Of a stretch of 64,000 nucleotides of DNA, positions 1 through 16,553 are shown one piece after another; within the stretch, counting starts at the first letter, position 1; each line of letters opens with the position of its first letter. Both the position numbers and the translations under genes were made by a program. The stretch covers positions 515,728 through 579,727 of the forward strand of contig NW_003546253.1 of the NCBI RefSeq assembly GCF_000090795.2, given 5' to 3'. This stretch comes from Amphimedon queenslandica (Eukaryota; Porifera; Demospongiae; Haplosclerida; Niphatidae). The notes under the pieces were generated by a model that did no database searches, was not told where the DNA came from, and saw only the letters and a program-made list of their open reading frames with translations.

Positions 1-30
1 AATAAATACATGTACATGTAATTAGCGTAC

Positions 31-2446
31 ATCGACTATTCTTTCCTTGCATTGTTGCAGCTCAAAAAATTTCTCTTTATCAGTTGAGAAGAGAAGGAGA
101 CAGGCTGGGGAGTTTTCTGGTAGATATGAGACGTAGGCATGAAGGAACCCAGAGTCGTTGAACTTTGGCAGGCATATTGGGGTCCAGCTCTCGGCTGATT
201 TAAAACTAGTCGAAGCCATCACCAAATTAAATATTAAATGAATATCTATATAAACAAAGGACGTTAATATGTAACAGAAAATGCAATAAAAATTGGAGGT
301 GATTTCGGAGCCATTTTTTGGAAAAAAACCATGGGCTATAGCCTTGGGTATTTTTCAGGAATTGGCTCATTTTTTAAAATGGCTGTAACTTAAAAAACTG
401 AAGTCGGAATCACCCCAAACTTGCTACACAGCATAAGGACATCAATATGTATCAGAAAATGTAATAAAATTTCGGGGTAATTTCGGAGCCATTTTTTGGA
501 AAATACCATGGGCGTCTTGGGTATTTTTCAGATTTTGGCTCATTTTAAAAAATGGCCATAACTTGAAAAATTGAAGTCGGAATCACCTCAAACTTGCTAC
601 ACAGCATAAGGACACCAATGTGCATCAGAAAATGTAATAAAAATTGGGGGTGATTTTGGAGCCATTTTTTGAAAAAAACCATATTTTTCAGAAATTGGCT
701 CATTTTTAAAAATGGCCGTAACTTGAAAAATTGAAGTCGGAATCAACTCAAACTTGCTACACAGCATAAGGACATCAATGTGTATCAGAAAATGTAATAA
801 AATTTCGGAGTAATTTCGGAGCCATTTTTTGGAAAAAACCATGGGCTATAGCCTTGGGTATTTTTCAGAAATTGGCTCATTTCTTAAAATGGCCGTAACT
901 TGAAAAATTGAAGTCGGAATCACCTCAAACTTGCTACACAGCATAAGGACATCAATATGTATCAGAAAATGTAATAAAAATTGAGGGTCATTTTGGAGCC
1001 ATTTTTTGGAAAAAAAACCATGGGCTATAGCCTTGGGTATTTTTCATAAATTGTCCTATTGGTTATGCTATAAGACATGCATTTTTTTCTAAAAATAAAA
1101 ATTCGTTCAGATACCAATGATTAATTAGAATTAGCCCAAACTTTAAGTGTACATGTACAGTACAAGTATTCTACCTATTGGATGCAAATTATGATCCTTA
1201 GGCTTTATGAATGTGATGAGCCTATCCTCAGCAATTAATAATGCAAATAAAACTTCCTATAATTGATAGTAGTTACTATTATTATTAAATTTTAATAATG
1301 AAATACCTTAGCTCTGTATTGTAATATAGTACTCGTTATTGTTTGTCTTAATGACGGGCTCATTGATAAACATCTAATCTATATAAACAACAACAATAAA
1401 CAACAATAAAATAACAATAAACAACAATAACAATAACAAGTCAACAACAACACTCACTCCATTTAAAAGGTAGCATGGATCAGAGTCGGTAATATTTAAA
1501 ATATTGTCAATAAATTTCTCAGACCCTAATCGCAAGGATGATAATGATATGTGGTTCACAACCACATGGCGGCTGGAATCAGTGTTGCTTGCATACCTTG
1601 TAATAAGTATCTCAAATCAAAGCCAGGACTTCTTTCAAATATTTGCTTGATTTGTGTGTACGTGAGTACACTTATAATTTGGTAGTAAGCGTACGATAAT
1701 TGTAATTTTAACTAAAAGGGAGGAACAGGATCATGAGCCAGTATTTGTAGTACAGCTATAACTTTACTTGGTTTTCTGATAATTTTGAGCGTGATACAGC
1801 CACGAAAACAACCAGTGGCTTCTGAAGGAAGACAATCTTTAGATTCTGAGCACTTATGCACCTAAAAATTACAAATAAATCAATCATACACACTATTATT
1901 ATATAGCAAAAAAGTAAAGTGTGATCAACAGGTCAAGCAAATACAGAATGACAAAATACCCTGTATTATTATTGTACAAGGTGTTTTTTTCAAATTTTGG
2001 AGCAACTTAAAACTATGTTCTATTGCCCCCTAGAACAGATAATGATAAATAGAAATCTACTATACATGTACATGTACAACATACATGTATACTACACGAG
2101 TACACGTACATGTACATGTACATGTACATGTACTTACCTCAGGACGTCTTTGTCATCAGCCACAAAGGAGACGAGTGCTTGCATTATCCCAAATAAACTC
2201 ACCAGCTGCTCCTCTTTCCCATACCTGCTGTATATTGGTTTACCAGACGTACTCACAATGAATATGTGTTTGTGATGATTGATCCAAGAGGACGAATGGA
2301 CATCTGTAGCACATGACACAAAATAAACAAAATAAAAATATCAATAAATAAATAAATAATTACCCTCGTCTTCGAATTCTCTCTCATCTTTCGATGTGCT
2401 GTTCATTCTTGCCCTTCTTGCAACTAAAAAGAGAATAAATTAGTTC

Positions 2447-2487
<41 letters not shown>

Positions 2488-3188
2488 GTTCAGCTGTTTC
2501 AGGATCAGCATCAGGTAGTTTTGGTTTCTCACCGACAGTCATGGTAGATAGTAACGATGCTCCTATGCTTTGGTTTGGTCCTCCTAGAGATATCAACATG
2601 TCTGATCTCAATCCATCTTCATTTCTAAAGTGATCCTCGTCAGTTGTCAACTAAATAAAAGAGGATCATGAAATCCCCAAACCACATACTCTCATTCCCA
2701 TACTCCATACTCTCATTCCCATACTTCATACTCTCATTCCCATACCTCATACTCTCATTCCCATACCTCATACTCTCCTAATATTCTCATACTCTTACGT
2801 GTGCAATGTCTTCATGTAAACTGACATCGCTCCCTCCTCCCTCCAACCCTGCTCCTCCCCCTCCTCCTTTGTCGAGTTTTTTCCTCCTCTGAGCTATACG
2901 AGGTGATGATGATGATTCCCTGCCCTTCATTAAGACTGTTAGCATCAGACACCACTAATGGCCACAAACCTTTTTCTTCGTTACAGGCAAGAAGCTTCTG
3001 TCCTCGTCTTCATCTGCTAGAGCTGGAGCCTCTACACTTTCAAACTCTTCGCTATCTTCCTCCTCGAGCAAGTCATAGCTAGTAAAGGCACATAAAGGGA
3101 AGGATCCAGCCTCCAGTACTAACCTTAGGTCCGGGGCTTGCACTGAGAGTTCTTCGTCATCGGTTTTAACCTTTTCCTTGGTCGCCAT
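31..3188 (-). CDS. MON1: MON1 vacuolar/endosomal fusion protein (3' end off window)
   Basis: MON1 pairs with CCZ1 as the guanine-nucleotide exchange factor that loads RAB7 on late endosomes. I read eleven exons: 2970-3188 (ATG start, acidic N-terminus), 2799-2924, 2488-2650, about 2363-2421, 2138-2303, two exons at about 1640-1850 split by a roughly 57-bp intron, 1458-1518, about 1310-1376, about 1187-1258, and 31-245. Longin-type signatures are clear: HHKHIFIVSTSGKPIYSRYG, then IVFLQKPLVVFVAVSRSKLS, SYAYYQIISVLTYTQIKQIF, GSEKFIDNILNITDSDPCYL and SAESWTPICLPKFNDSGF, all in the same order as vertebrate MON1A/B as I recall it. The exon at 31-245 ends on a GTACGC donor, so the C-terminal third lies beyond base 1. 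The intron between 245 and about 1187 holds the 170-180-bp repeat array. Assignment is firm; exact junctions around 1640-1850 are less so. Confidence 0.9.
280..1070. repeat. Tandem array of the ~170-180-bp intronic repeat
   Basis: About four and a half head-to-tail copies lie in a MON1 intron. Each copy contains, in order, a GGAGCCATTTTTTGGAAAA block, the dyad CCATGGGCTATAGCCTTGGG, an AAATGGCCGTAACTTGAAAA block, GAAGTCGGAATCA and CACAGCATAAGGACATCAAT. The CAGCATAAGGAC block recurs near 430, 602, 762 and 940, so spacing varies from about 160 to 178 bp. One copy, near 680, lacks the dyad segment. No coding potential is evident. Confidence 0.92.
2050..2133. repeat. ACATGT/TGTACA tandem palindromes
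   Basis: Clustered TACATGTACATG runs form self-complementary hexamer repeats in a MON1 intron, immediately next to the donor of the exon at 2138-2303. The same motif recurs at 18041-18086, 40366-40384 and 44096-44238. Confidence 0.85.
2447..2485. repeat. CT/GA microsatellite in MON1 intron
   Basis: An uninterrupted CT tract abuts the donor (GTAAGA on the minus strand) of the MON1 exon at 2488-2650. Confidence 0.9.
2680..2780. repeat. 21-bp minisatellite in MON1 intron
   Basis: Four to five copies of a unit near CATACTCTCATTCCCATAC, with one- or two-base differences between copies, lie in the short intron between MON1 exons 2 and 3. Confidence 0.88.
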
Positions 3189-3401
3189 TTTTATTTAGCC
3201 ACGCCCTCAAATACCGTACATCTCCGGACACTACTATATAAGTTATAGCAGTGACGTCAGGCCCTACAAAGCTATTATTAAAAGGTGACAAGTGGCAAAT
3301 AGTGTAAACATAGGTGTGAATTAGCACCTCGGGGAACATATGGACATACCAATCGCTAAAATAACAATAATCATAAAAAACACCAAAAAATAAGAGATTA
3401 A

Positions 3402-7033
<3,632 letters not shown>

Positions 7034-7192
7034 AAAGGAGAAAGAAAGAGAGAGGAGAGCACAAAAATGGCGAGTGTGTGTATCTCTTTGCAGGAATGTG
7101 CTCAGCCACACCTACTGGAATGGTCGTGGGCGGGATAATTAACTGTCACGTGATTAGCGTGGGTGTTGGTGTACCAGCCACTCCCCCGAACT
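7034..7192. promoter_or_regulatory. Shared intergenic region of divergent PDE3 and paraoxonase
   Basis: Only 159 bp separates two divergent start codons, so the promoters probably overlap. It contains CGTGGGCGGG (7125-7134, KLF/SP-like) and the palindrome TCACGTGA (7146-7153, E-box class), 40 bp before the paraoxonase ATG. No clear TATA box was seen. The regulatory role is inferred from position and motif only. Confidence 0.55.
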
Positions 7193-9047
7193 ATGGCTGC
7201 CTGTAAGTTGATCCTTTTTTCTTTGCTGGCCGGATTCGCTGCTTATGCTGCTTATATTTTGTATGTGCATCTCATTAGTAATAGTAATAATAATGAATAT
7301 TCATTATTGCAGGATAAGGTATAATACTTTTGGTCGTGTACATGAACAATTACCAGGAAAATGCAGGACATTCAAAAGTAAAATAATGATATGGACCATT
7401 TACCATTGATGTATTATGCTTGTTAATGTTGTTCTGCTATTGTTTTAGTGAATGGATCGGAGGATATTATATTCCTACCAAACTATAATCACTCAATTGT
7501 GACAAGTGTAAGTAGACATAATTTTTAGTTAGCTAACAATAAATGTGAAGTCTATTAAATTAATACTGATAGAAAATGGAAAATTGTCTTTTCCATGTTA
7601 AAAAATAGTTTTTTATATTTTTGATGCAAATTGATGCCCTAATGTTGTGTAGAAAGTTTGAGCTCATTCCAACTAAAATTTTTCCAGTTATGACTATTTT
7701 TAAAAATAGGCCAACTTCTGAAAAATACCCAAGGCTATAGCCCATGGTTTTTCAAAAAAATGGCTCTAAAATCACCCCCAATTTTTATTGCATTTCCTGA
7801 TACATGTTGATGTCCTTATGCTGTGTAGAAAGTTTGAGCTAGTTCTGACTTCAATTTTTCAAGTTATGACCATTTTAAAAAATCGGTCAACCTTTCAAAA
7901 AAGCATGGACTATAGCCCATGCTTTTTACCGAAAATATTAAGTCTGAAAACAAACTCACCGACAAGTAGCAATTATTATATTAGGGAGTGCAACTTGATG
8001 TATCAGTCTTAAAACCTTTTTATGGATCATTGTATGCAGTTGATATGAATGTTGATGATCCGACTCCAATACCGATAAAATTTGAAGAGAATTACCTTGA
8101 AGAGAATCCATACTTTAACCCACATGGATTATCTTACTGGATTGATAATGAAAATGGTGACACTTTATTATACATTGTGTGTCACTGGATGGACCATGTA
8201 GATTCAGTGGATGTGTTTCTGTATAATCCGAATGAGTTTTCAGTTACGTTTTTAAAGAGGGTCTCTCATCCACTAGTCCATGAATTAAATAACATTGTTG
8301 CTGTATCCAGACATGAGTTCTATGCTACTAACTGGAAATATTTCAATTCTAAGATACTATCAAGGCTTGAGCAAATCCTACAATTGCCTTTCAATACAAT
8401 AATTTATTGTAATATTAAAGACAAGTCTTGTCTAACTGCAGCTACTGGCCTGAGGTCGTGCAACGGAATAAATAAATCAAGAAATGGAAAGTAAGTAATA
8501 CTTATTAATGCATAATAATAATATTTATTGTGTTATAGATTTATATATGCAACTAGCTCATTAGGTGGAGAATTGATCGCATATAAAAGATTACAAGACA
8601 ACAAATTGGAAATTGCACAGGTAAAGTCTAAATCAGTAATTATTAATTAATGTTACTTGATATCATTAAGACGACACATATTCCGATCTATGTTGATAAT
8701 TTAAGCGTTGACATCGTAACTGGAGACATATGGGCAGCAGTTCTTGTGAAATGTTTAGAGATGGAGGAATATTTTAAGAATCACAGGTTTAATATAGTAT
8801 ATATGTATTTCTTTCATTTTATATTTGATTCTATAATAGCTATCCAATACCAAGCCAGACATTGCACATAACAGTAAACGATGAGTTAGAGTTTCCATTC
8901 ACCAACACAAAGACAGAGCAGATCTTTCAGTCGACCACTCATGGTGCAATCAGTACATCACTCTACGTATCCAGTCGAAGGCTACTACTTCTAGGAACTG
9001 TTCATGGAGACATGCACATCTGCCACGTTAATTATTTGATGTACTGA
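7193..9047 (+). CDS. PON: Paraoxonase/arylesterase family protein
   Basis: A calcium-dependent six-bladed propeller lactonase/esterase. Seven exons join in frame: 7193-7260, 7313-7377, 7449-7507, 7985-8490, 8539-8620, 8671-8786, 8840-9047. The N-terminus is a hydrophobic helix (KLILFFSLLAGFAAYAAYIL), comparable to the retained signal anchor of vertebrate PONs. Family motifs follow: NGSEDIIFLPNY, FNPHGLSYWID, VHELNNIVAV, HEFYATNWKYF, ATGLRSCNGINKSRNGKFIY, VDNLSVDIVTGDIWAA and the terminal LGTVHGDMHICHV. Asn and Asp residues at the expected calcium-site positions (NDIVAV-like, DNISVD-like) are largely kept, although the first reads NNIVAV. Intron 3 holds repeat copies in inverted orientation. 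The specific substrate cannot be inferred. Confidence 0.9.
7575..7930 (-). repeat. ~175-bp intronic repeat, two inverted copies
   Basis: Two copies lie in the paraoxonase intron 3, reading as the reverse complement of the MON1-intron array: CCTTATGCTGTGTAGAAAGT, CAATTTTTCAAGTTATGACC and the dyad GGCTATAGCCCATGG are recognisable. Copies are more diverged than those at 280-1070. Confidence 0.88.
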
Positions 9048-9255
9048 TAATTGCGAGGGAATTTTTTTTTTTGGCTTTTGCATAGTAATTTTAATGCTGT
9101 GCATGCATAGATAGTATGCTGCTACATGAAATATTACTTTATATGCACATAGATATTAGAGTAAATGGAATATTTATGATATGATTTACTCTACTATCTA
9201 TGATATGCATGTACAGAATTCCAGCCACGCCTCTACTGTACTGCATATCCAGAGA

Positions 9256-11496
<2,241 letters not shown>

Positions 11497-11559
11497 CTAC
11501 AACACAACAAGAAACAGAACAAGAGCAATGGATAATAATAATAACAATAATAATATCAA

Positions 11560-11593
<34 letters not shown>

Positions 11594-11635
11594 GTGATTA
11601 CTGATTTCAAAAATACAAACACAAAAAAAACCATT
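11497..11635. repeat. Short AAT-rich spacer between convergent genes
   Basis: This 139-bp spacer separates the 3' ends of TTLL1 and the FRS2-like gene. It consists largely of AATAAT repeats (about 11529-11588). No gene is seen. Confidence 0.8.
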
Positions 11636-13441
11636 TCATTTCCCTTTCTTTACACCTTTCTTATTGCCGTGTGCCTTCTCTTTTGCCTCTTTCTCCTTCT
11701 CCTTCACTTCTTCCTCAATCTCTTCTCTCATGGACTTGATGGCAGCCATAGCTTCAAAATTTAAAACGGTATAGTCTGATTGCTGCTGCTGCTGTGGATG
11801 ATGATGAAAAGAGGAGTCACTTTGATTATGAATGACAGAAGAGGACATTGCTCTATCTCTCGTCCTCAGAGACCTCTCACTCTCTCCTCCTCCTCCTCCT
11901 ATGTCCAGCTGTGCATACTGAGACGATTTTGAAATATCGAGTTCTATATAAGTTTGCATGGAGTCTCCCCCTCCACTGATTGTAGCACTTCCCCCTCCTC
12001 CTATAACATTGCTCGTTGATCTGTGTCTATAGTCTAACGAATGGTGAGTGTATGTGTGACTACGAGCAGGTTCAATCGATGAGGAGACATTAGGGCCTGG
12101 TGTTATGTTTAAATAATTAGGAGCATCCAGCGAAGTGGCCACGTCAGGGCCGGGCGTTATGTTGGTGTAGTTCGGTTGATCAGGAGGTGTGGTCATGTCC
12201 CCGGAGACTGTGTAGTTAAGATAGTCCGATCTCGGAGTCGGTGTGGATATCGGAGTGGACGCTACCACGCCCCCGGGTTTTATGTTCTCGTAATTCGGTT
12301 GATCGACAATCTCTCCGGCCCCTATTCTCCCGTTGCTTGACGGTGCTGGCCCAATGTTGATGTTGGTATACTCAGGCTGCAGTGGGACTGATTGATCAGG
12401 TGGTAGTACCTCACCCGTGCTTATATCGATATTTGAATAGGTCGGCTGATCAATCGACCCTCTCCTCTCTTCTTCTCTCAATTCCTCTCCTATCAACAAG
12501 TTCTGATACGATGACTCTGTTATGGTCTGTCTCTCTCCTCCAGCCTCTAGTATACTCTCTGATACGGATGGGAATTTCGGCCCTGCCTCAACTATCACAC
12601 TCGAATTAGATGAGCAAGAAGGCGAACGGGACTTCTTGCTGTGTTTCCTTACTTTCTTATTACTTGAAGTGGACCCACCGTGAGTGTGTCTCCTCTCTCC
12701 TCCTAATCTTAGGTCATTCACTGGTATCTTCTTGCCTCCTCCTCTACTCAATTTCTCCGTCTCTTCGAACGAGATCTTTGAGTAAGGGGCATGGTCCCCC
12801 GCAGCAGACGGGACAGGCTCTGACGACTCATTTGTGAAGACGAGATCAGAATAGTTCTTTGTTGATTCGGGAGGAGGAATGGGTGGAGGAGGGGGAGGAG
12901 AGTCCTCGGGTCCTTGTGGTGTTTCAGTGTCTGGTTCGGGAGGAGGAGGGGCAGGGAGAGGAGCGGGAGGGAGAGGACTCGGAGGGTGAAACGGAGGCAG
13001 GGGAGGAGGTTCTGGGTCTTGTGGGCGGGGTGACACTGTCTGTGGACGTGGAAAAGGAAACTCATCAACAGTTCCATTGTTATTATCGACGTCAGGCTGG
13101 ACCCCGCCCTGTGTTATATTCCTTGCAACCATGTTAAATAAGATGTTGGCTTTCTTGCATATAAAGGCATAGGTTCCTTCACCGTTGGCACATTTTCTTC
13201 CAGCTTCAAACGAAAAGACGTTACCCTCACAACCGTACCGCCTCAAATACTTGAAAGGCCACTCCCACTCTTGCTTTGTTTTGTTATCAATATAAATCAA
13301 CTCTGTGGCTGTGACTACCATCTTCCCTTTGTGGACCAGTCTATGGTCATCGTTAATGTTGGTGACTGTAAATGTACCTGTTTGCATTCCATCCTCCCCT
13401 TCTTGCAACTGGTCGTCGCCCTTACCCGAACAATTACCCAT
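11636..13441 (-). CDS. FRS2-like PTB-domain docking adaptor
   Basis: A 601-residue intronless reading frame. The start MGNC gives an N-myristoylation context (Gly2) with Cys nearby, as in FRS2/FRS3 (MGSCCS as I recall). Residues about 20-115 form an IRS-type PTB domain with the FRS2-like blocks VVTATELIYID, LRRYGCEGNVFSFEAGRKC and GTYAFICKKANILFNMV. A Pro-rich region (about 145-215, PPPPPPIPPPE) follows. The rest carries many tyrosine motifs: YQNL, YSNI, YTNI, YENI, YLNY, YTNI and YLNI fit the GRB2 SH2 consensus YxN, while YIEL, YAQL and YTVL fit YxxL. The Lys/Glu-rich tail ends in KKGVKKGK. A splice acceptor (TTTCAG) lies just upstream of the ATG, so a 5' UTR intron is likely. The role is inferred: recruiting GRB2/SHP2-type proteins to a receptor tyrosine kinase. 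It could also be called DOK-like, but the myristoylation site and PTB sequence favour FRS. Confidence 0.85.
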   Translation of the reverse strand: MGNCSGKGDDQLQEGEDGMQTGTFTVTNINDDHRLVHKGKMVVTATELIYIDNKTKQEWEWPFKYLRRYGCEGNVFSFEAGRKCANGEGTYAFICKKANILFNMVARNITQGGVQPDVDNNNGTVDEFPFPRPQTVSPRPQDPEPPPLPPFHPPSPLPPAPLPAPPPPEPDTETPQGPEDSPPPPPPIPPPESTKNYSDLVFTNESSEPVPSAAGDHAPYSKISFEETEKLSRGGGKKIPVNDLRLGGERRHTHGGSTSSNKKVRKHSKKSRSPSCSSNSSVIVEAGPKFPSVSESILEAGGERQTITESSYQNLLIGEELREEERRGSIDQPTYSNIDISTGEVLPPDQSVPLQPEYTNINIGPAPSSNGRIGAGEIVDQPNYENIKPGGVVASTPISTPTPRSDYLNYTVSGDMTTPPDQPNYTNITPGPDVATSLDAPNYLNITPGPNVSSSIEPARSHTYTHHSLDYRHRSTSNVIGGGGSATISGGGDSMQTYIELDISKSSQYAQLDIGGGGGESERSLRTRDRAMSSSVIHNQSDSSFHHHPQQQQQSDYTVLNFEAMAAIKSMREEIEEEVKEKEKEAKEKAHGNKKGVKKGK

Positions 13442-13453
13442 TTTCTGAAAGGA

Positions 13454-13488
<35 letters not shown>

Positions 13489-14165
13489 GGGAGGGAGGGA
13501 GGGAGAGAGGGAGAGAGAGAGAAAAGAGAGAGAGATTAATGCATATATGCATGCATCGAGACTGCCATTCAACACAACAAAACAACACATAAAGTGAGAA
13601 TCAATTAAAATAATATGAAATGTGGTGTTAGTAATACAGGAAATTAATCAAATTCCAAGCTATAAAAACTAATAGCCTTATATATATACACATTGTGTAT
13701 ACACATATAGTTTATACTCTATAATATAATAGGAGTTTTCAAAAGGTCAATAATGTAGTAGCCAATGCACTTTATATCCTACAAACAGCTTCTATTCACA
13801 TTCCAGCCAGTGTCAGTGTATGCATATTATTCATCACTTATAATGTGTGTAAGGGTAGAGTGAATAGTATTCATTTTCAAGATTACAAAAATGATTCAAG
13901 CAACATACCTATAAAGAACGGGTGGACATGAAAGATTAATAAGCTTTATCACAGCTCCTACGAGGAGGCACAGGCCAGGTACCTAGTAGCGGACAAACCA
14001 ATTCAGTGAGCGAGCGAAGACAGACTCTCTTCCTCTTTGAGATCAGGAGGTTGAGCTACTCCTCCTCCTTTTCGTTTGCACCATTGGCGATAAGTGACTC
14101 TAATTAAAGCGCACCACTCAGTGGGCGTGTTTTTATTTTAATTGATCACGTGATAAAAAATCAAA
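13442..14165. promoter_or_regulatory. Divergent region between FRS2-like and DNM1L
   Basis: This 724-bp stretch has no convincing protein-coding exon. Next to the FRS2-like ATG is a GA/GGGA tract (13447-13533) inside a probable 5' UTR intron. The right end holds GTGGGCGTG (14121-14129) and the palindrome TCACGTGA (14146-14153), 12 bp before the DNM1L ATG. Non-coding exon(s) of the FRS2-like gene probably lie near 13900-14080. Confidence 0.5.
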
Positions 14166-16283
14166 ATGGAGAAACTGATACCGGTCATCAATAAGCTACA
14201 AGACGTTTTCAATACTGTTGGAAGAGAGGCTATCCATTTGCCACAGATAGCAGTGGTCGGGACGCAGAGCACTGGAAAGAGCTCCGTACTAGAGAGCATA
14301 GTAGGGAGGGACTTCCTTCCCCGTGGTACAGGGATTGTCACCCGTAGACCATTAGTACTACAGCTGCTCCACGTTCCGGAGAACGATGCTAGACCCGGGC
14401 TTTGGGGATGGGCTAAGTTTTTACACAAGGGGGAGAGAGTCTACGAGGACTTTGACGAGATACGAAATGAGATAGCATCAGAGACAGAGTCCGTTGCCGG
14501 ATCAAACAAAGGAATCAGTTCAGAGCCGATTCGACTAACGATATACTCCTCCCATGTTCTGAACCTCACGCTTATCGATCTACCGGGCATCACTAGAGTA
14601 CCCGTTGGTGATCAGCCGGACGATATCGAAGAACAACTAAGAGAAATGATACTACTCTACATAACCAATCCAAACTGTATTATATTAGCCGTACATGCTG
14701 CCAATACGGATCTTGCTACATCGGAGTCTTTAAAACTCGCAAAAGAGGTCGACCCGTCCGGCGATCGGAGCGTCGTGGTGTGTACAAAGCTTGATTTGAT
14801 GGATGCTGGGACTGATGCCCACGATATATTAACTGGTAGAGTGATTCCAGTTAAACTAGGGATCATTGGTGTCGTTAATAGATCGCAGCAGGATATTCTT
14901 GATAATAAGGGGATTGAGGATGCTTTACTAGACGAACAGACATTCTTCAGACGTAACTATCCCTCGATTGCCCTGAGGAACGGTACCCAGTTCCTCACGA
15001 AAACCCTCAACAAGCTACTAATGACCCACATTCGGAATTGCCTGCCTACGCTGCGACAAGATATTAGCAAGAAGCTATCGATCTATGAATCACAGATAGT
15101 TGAGTTAGGCGAGCCTGTGGATAACAAAGGCCCGGCACTGCTTCAATCTTTAACAAGATTTGCTTGCAATTATACAGAAAAGATTGACGGTACTTCCCGT
15201 GACATTGAGACCCACCAGCTCTCAGGAGGCGCTAGGATTTGCTACATTTTTCATCACACGTTCACCGAGGCACTGAAAGCCATAGAACCTCTCGAAGGTC
15301 TAAATCGTTCCGACATTTTACATGCTATTAGTAACGCAATGGGACCCCGTCCAGCTCTTTTCGTGTCTGAAATAGCTTTTGAGCTATTAGTTAAGAAACA
15401 GATTCGACTTCTATTGCCTCCGTCTCTCCAATGCGTTGAGCTAGTCTACGAAGAACTGCAGAGGATCATACAGTATTCTCTTAGTTTTGTCCGAGACTTT
15501 CAACGTTTTCCGATCCTCCGTGACAAAGTGAATCAAGTTGTGATGAGTCTGTTACGAGAGCGTCAACCCATTGCTAATCAAATGATTGAGAGCCTCATAT
15601 CGATAGAGTTAGCTTATATTAATACTAATCATCCTGATTTCGTAGGAGGCACAAGAGCTGCTTATGAATCATATATGGTCATGGCACAGCCTAAACCAAT
15701 CCCATACCAAAGTTTAAAGCAGGGAGATGAAAAAACCGAGGAAAAGAATCCTTCTTCGTCTTCAACTGGAGGTGGAGCAGGGGGAGGAGGATCCGGAGGA
15801 GGTGGTTGGAGGTTTTGGAGTGGAAGATCTCAAGAAGGAGGTGGTGGAGGAGGAGGAGGAGGAGGAGGAGTAGAAGGATCGCGTTCCTCAGAAAAGAAAC
15901 ACGATGGAGGCCTTAATGCTTTCACTGGTCCTAGTGACCCATCTACTGCTAACGATATGCAAGGCAAACAACTCTTTGACTGTGGTCTGATAGAGAAACT
16001 AATCACATCATATTTTCTGATTGTTAGGAAGAGCATTCAAGACAGCGTTCCTAAGGCCGTCATGCATTGCCTTGTTAATGATGTGAGGGATCGACTCCAA
16101 AGCAAACTTATCACAGAATTATATAAAAAGGAATCTTTTGATTTGTTAATGGAGGAATCTCCAGAGACTATTGCTAGGAGGGAAGAGGTGCAAGAAATGG
16201 TGTTTGCTTTGCAGAAGGCAAGCGAGATATTGAATGAAATTCGTGACATTCAATATGAGTCATCGATCATTGGAACAATTTAG
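14166..16283 (+). CDS. DNM1L: Dynamin-related protein 1 (mitochondrial/peroxisomal fission GTPase)
   Basis: A 705-residue reading frame without introns. The GTPase domain shows LPQIAVVGTQSTGKSSVLES (G1), the G2 Thr in GTGIVTRRPL, LIDLPGITRVP (G3) and VVCTKLDLMD (G4). The N-terminus MEKLIPVINKLQDVFNTVG is essentially that of DRP1/DNM1L, the GTPase that assembles around mitochondria and peroxisomes to divide them. The middle/stalk domain continues through FVGGTRAAYESY. The variable B-insert at about residues 515-600 is Ser/Gly-rich, with a run of glycines encoded by a GGA/GGT repeat near 15838-15869. The GED follows (GLIEKLITSYFLIVRKSIQD and ETIARREEVQEMVFALQKA). There is no PH or PRD domain, as expected for DRP1. 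All upstream and downstream housekeeping genes have many introns, so an intronless coding region is notable, although promoter motifs upstream argue it is functional. Confidence 0.95.
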   Translation: MEKLIPVINKLQDVFNTVGREAIHLPQIAVVGTQSTGKSSVLESIVGRDFLPRGTGIVTRRPLVLQLLHVPENDARPGLWGWAKFLHKGERVYEDFDEIRNEIASETESVAGSNKGISSEPIRLTIYSSHVLNLTLIDLPGITRVPVGDQPDDIEEQLREMILLYITNPNCIILAVHAANTDLATSESLKLAKEVDPSGDRSVVVCTKLDLMDAGTDAHDILTGRVIPVKLGIIGVVNRSQQDILDNKGIEDALLDEQTFFRRNYPSIALRNGTQFLTKTLNKLLMTHIRNCLPTLRQDISKKLSIYESQIVELGEPVDNKGPALLQSLTRFACNYTEKIDGTSRDIETHQLSGGARICYIFHHTFTEALKAIEPLEGLNRSDILHAISNAMGPRPALFVSEIAFELLVKKQIRLLLPPSLQCVELVYEELQRIIQYSLSFVRDFQRFPILRDKVNQVVMSLLRERQPIANQMIESLISIELAYINTNHPDFVGGTRAAYESYMVMAQPKPIPYQSLKQGDEKTEEKNPSSSSTGGGAGGGGSGGGGWRFWSGRSQEGGGGGGGGGGGVEGSRSSEKKHDGGLNAFTGPSDPSTANDMQGKQLFDCGLIEKLITSYFLIVRKSIQDSVPKAVMHCLVNDVRDRLQSKLITELYKKESFDLLMEESPETIARREEVQEMVFALQKASEILNEIRDIQYESSIIGTI

Positions 16284-16553
16284 TCATTATTTATGCAATG
16301 TAGAATAACATTTTTTTCATCGTTTATAAATAATTAATAATGTACAATTATTGATTATGCTACTATAATAATGTACAGCTACCATTAATTTTGTTATTAG
16401 AAATTATCTTTTAATGAATTTTAGTGAATAGTGATTTGCTCTTTTTTGATGAAAGCCCTGCCCACATAATCAATTTACACATTGTAGGCGTGGTCTCATA
16501 GAGAAAATTAATTGAGAACAGACTGTCCCTGCCGTTTCTTTCATTTTGAGAAG
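16284..16553. other. DNM1L 3' region and WDR1 upstream region
   Basis: An AT-rich 270-bp spacer between two plus-strand genes. It holds AATAA-type sequences near 16320-16370 and GGCGTGGTC (16487-16495) 60 bp before the WDR1 start. No gene is seen. Confidence 0.5.

Noticed and set aside
597-842. Minus-strand frame [10 protein letters not shown] in the repeat array, similar to one at 34414-34662
   Set aside because: Both are translations of the ~175-bp repeat unit; the repeated similarity reflects DNA copies rather than a gene family, and there are stops in most copies.
12859-13137. Plus-strand Glu/Gly-rich frame
   Set aside because: It is antisense to the Pro-rich segment of the FRS2-like coding region.
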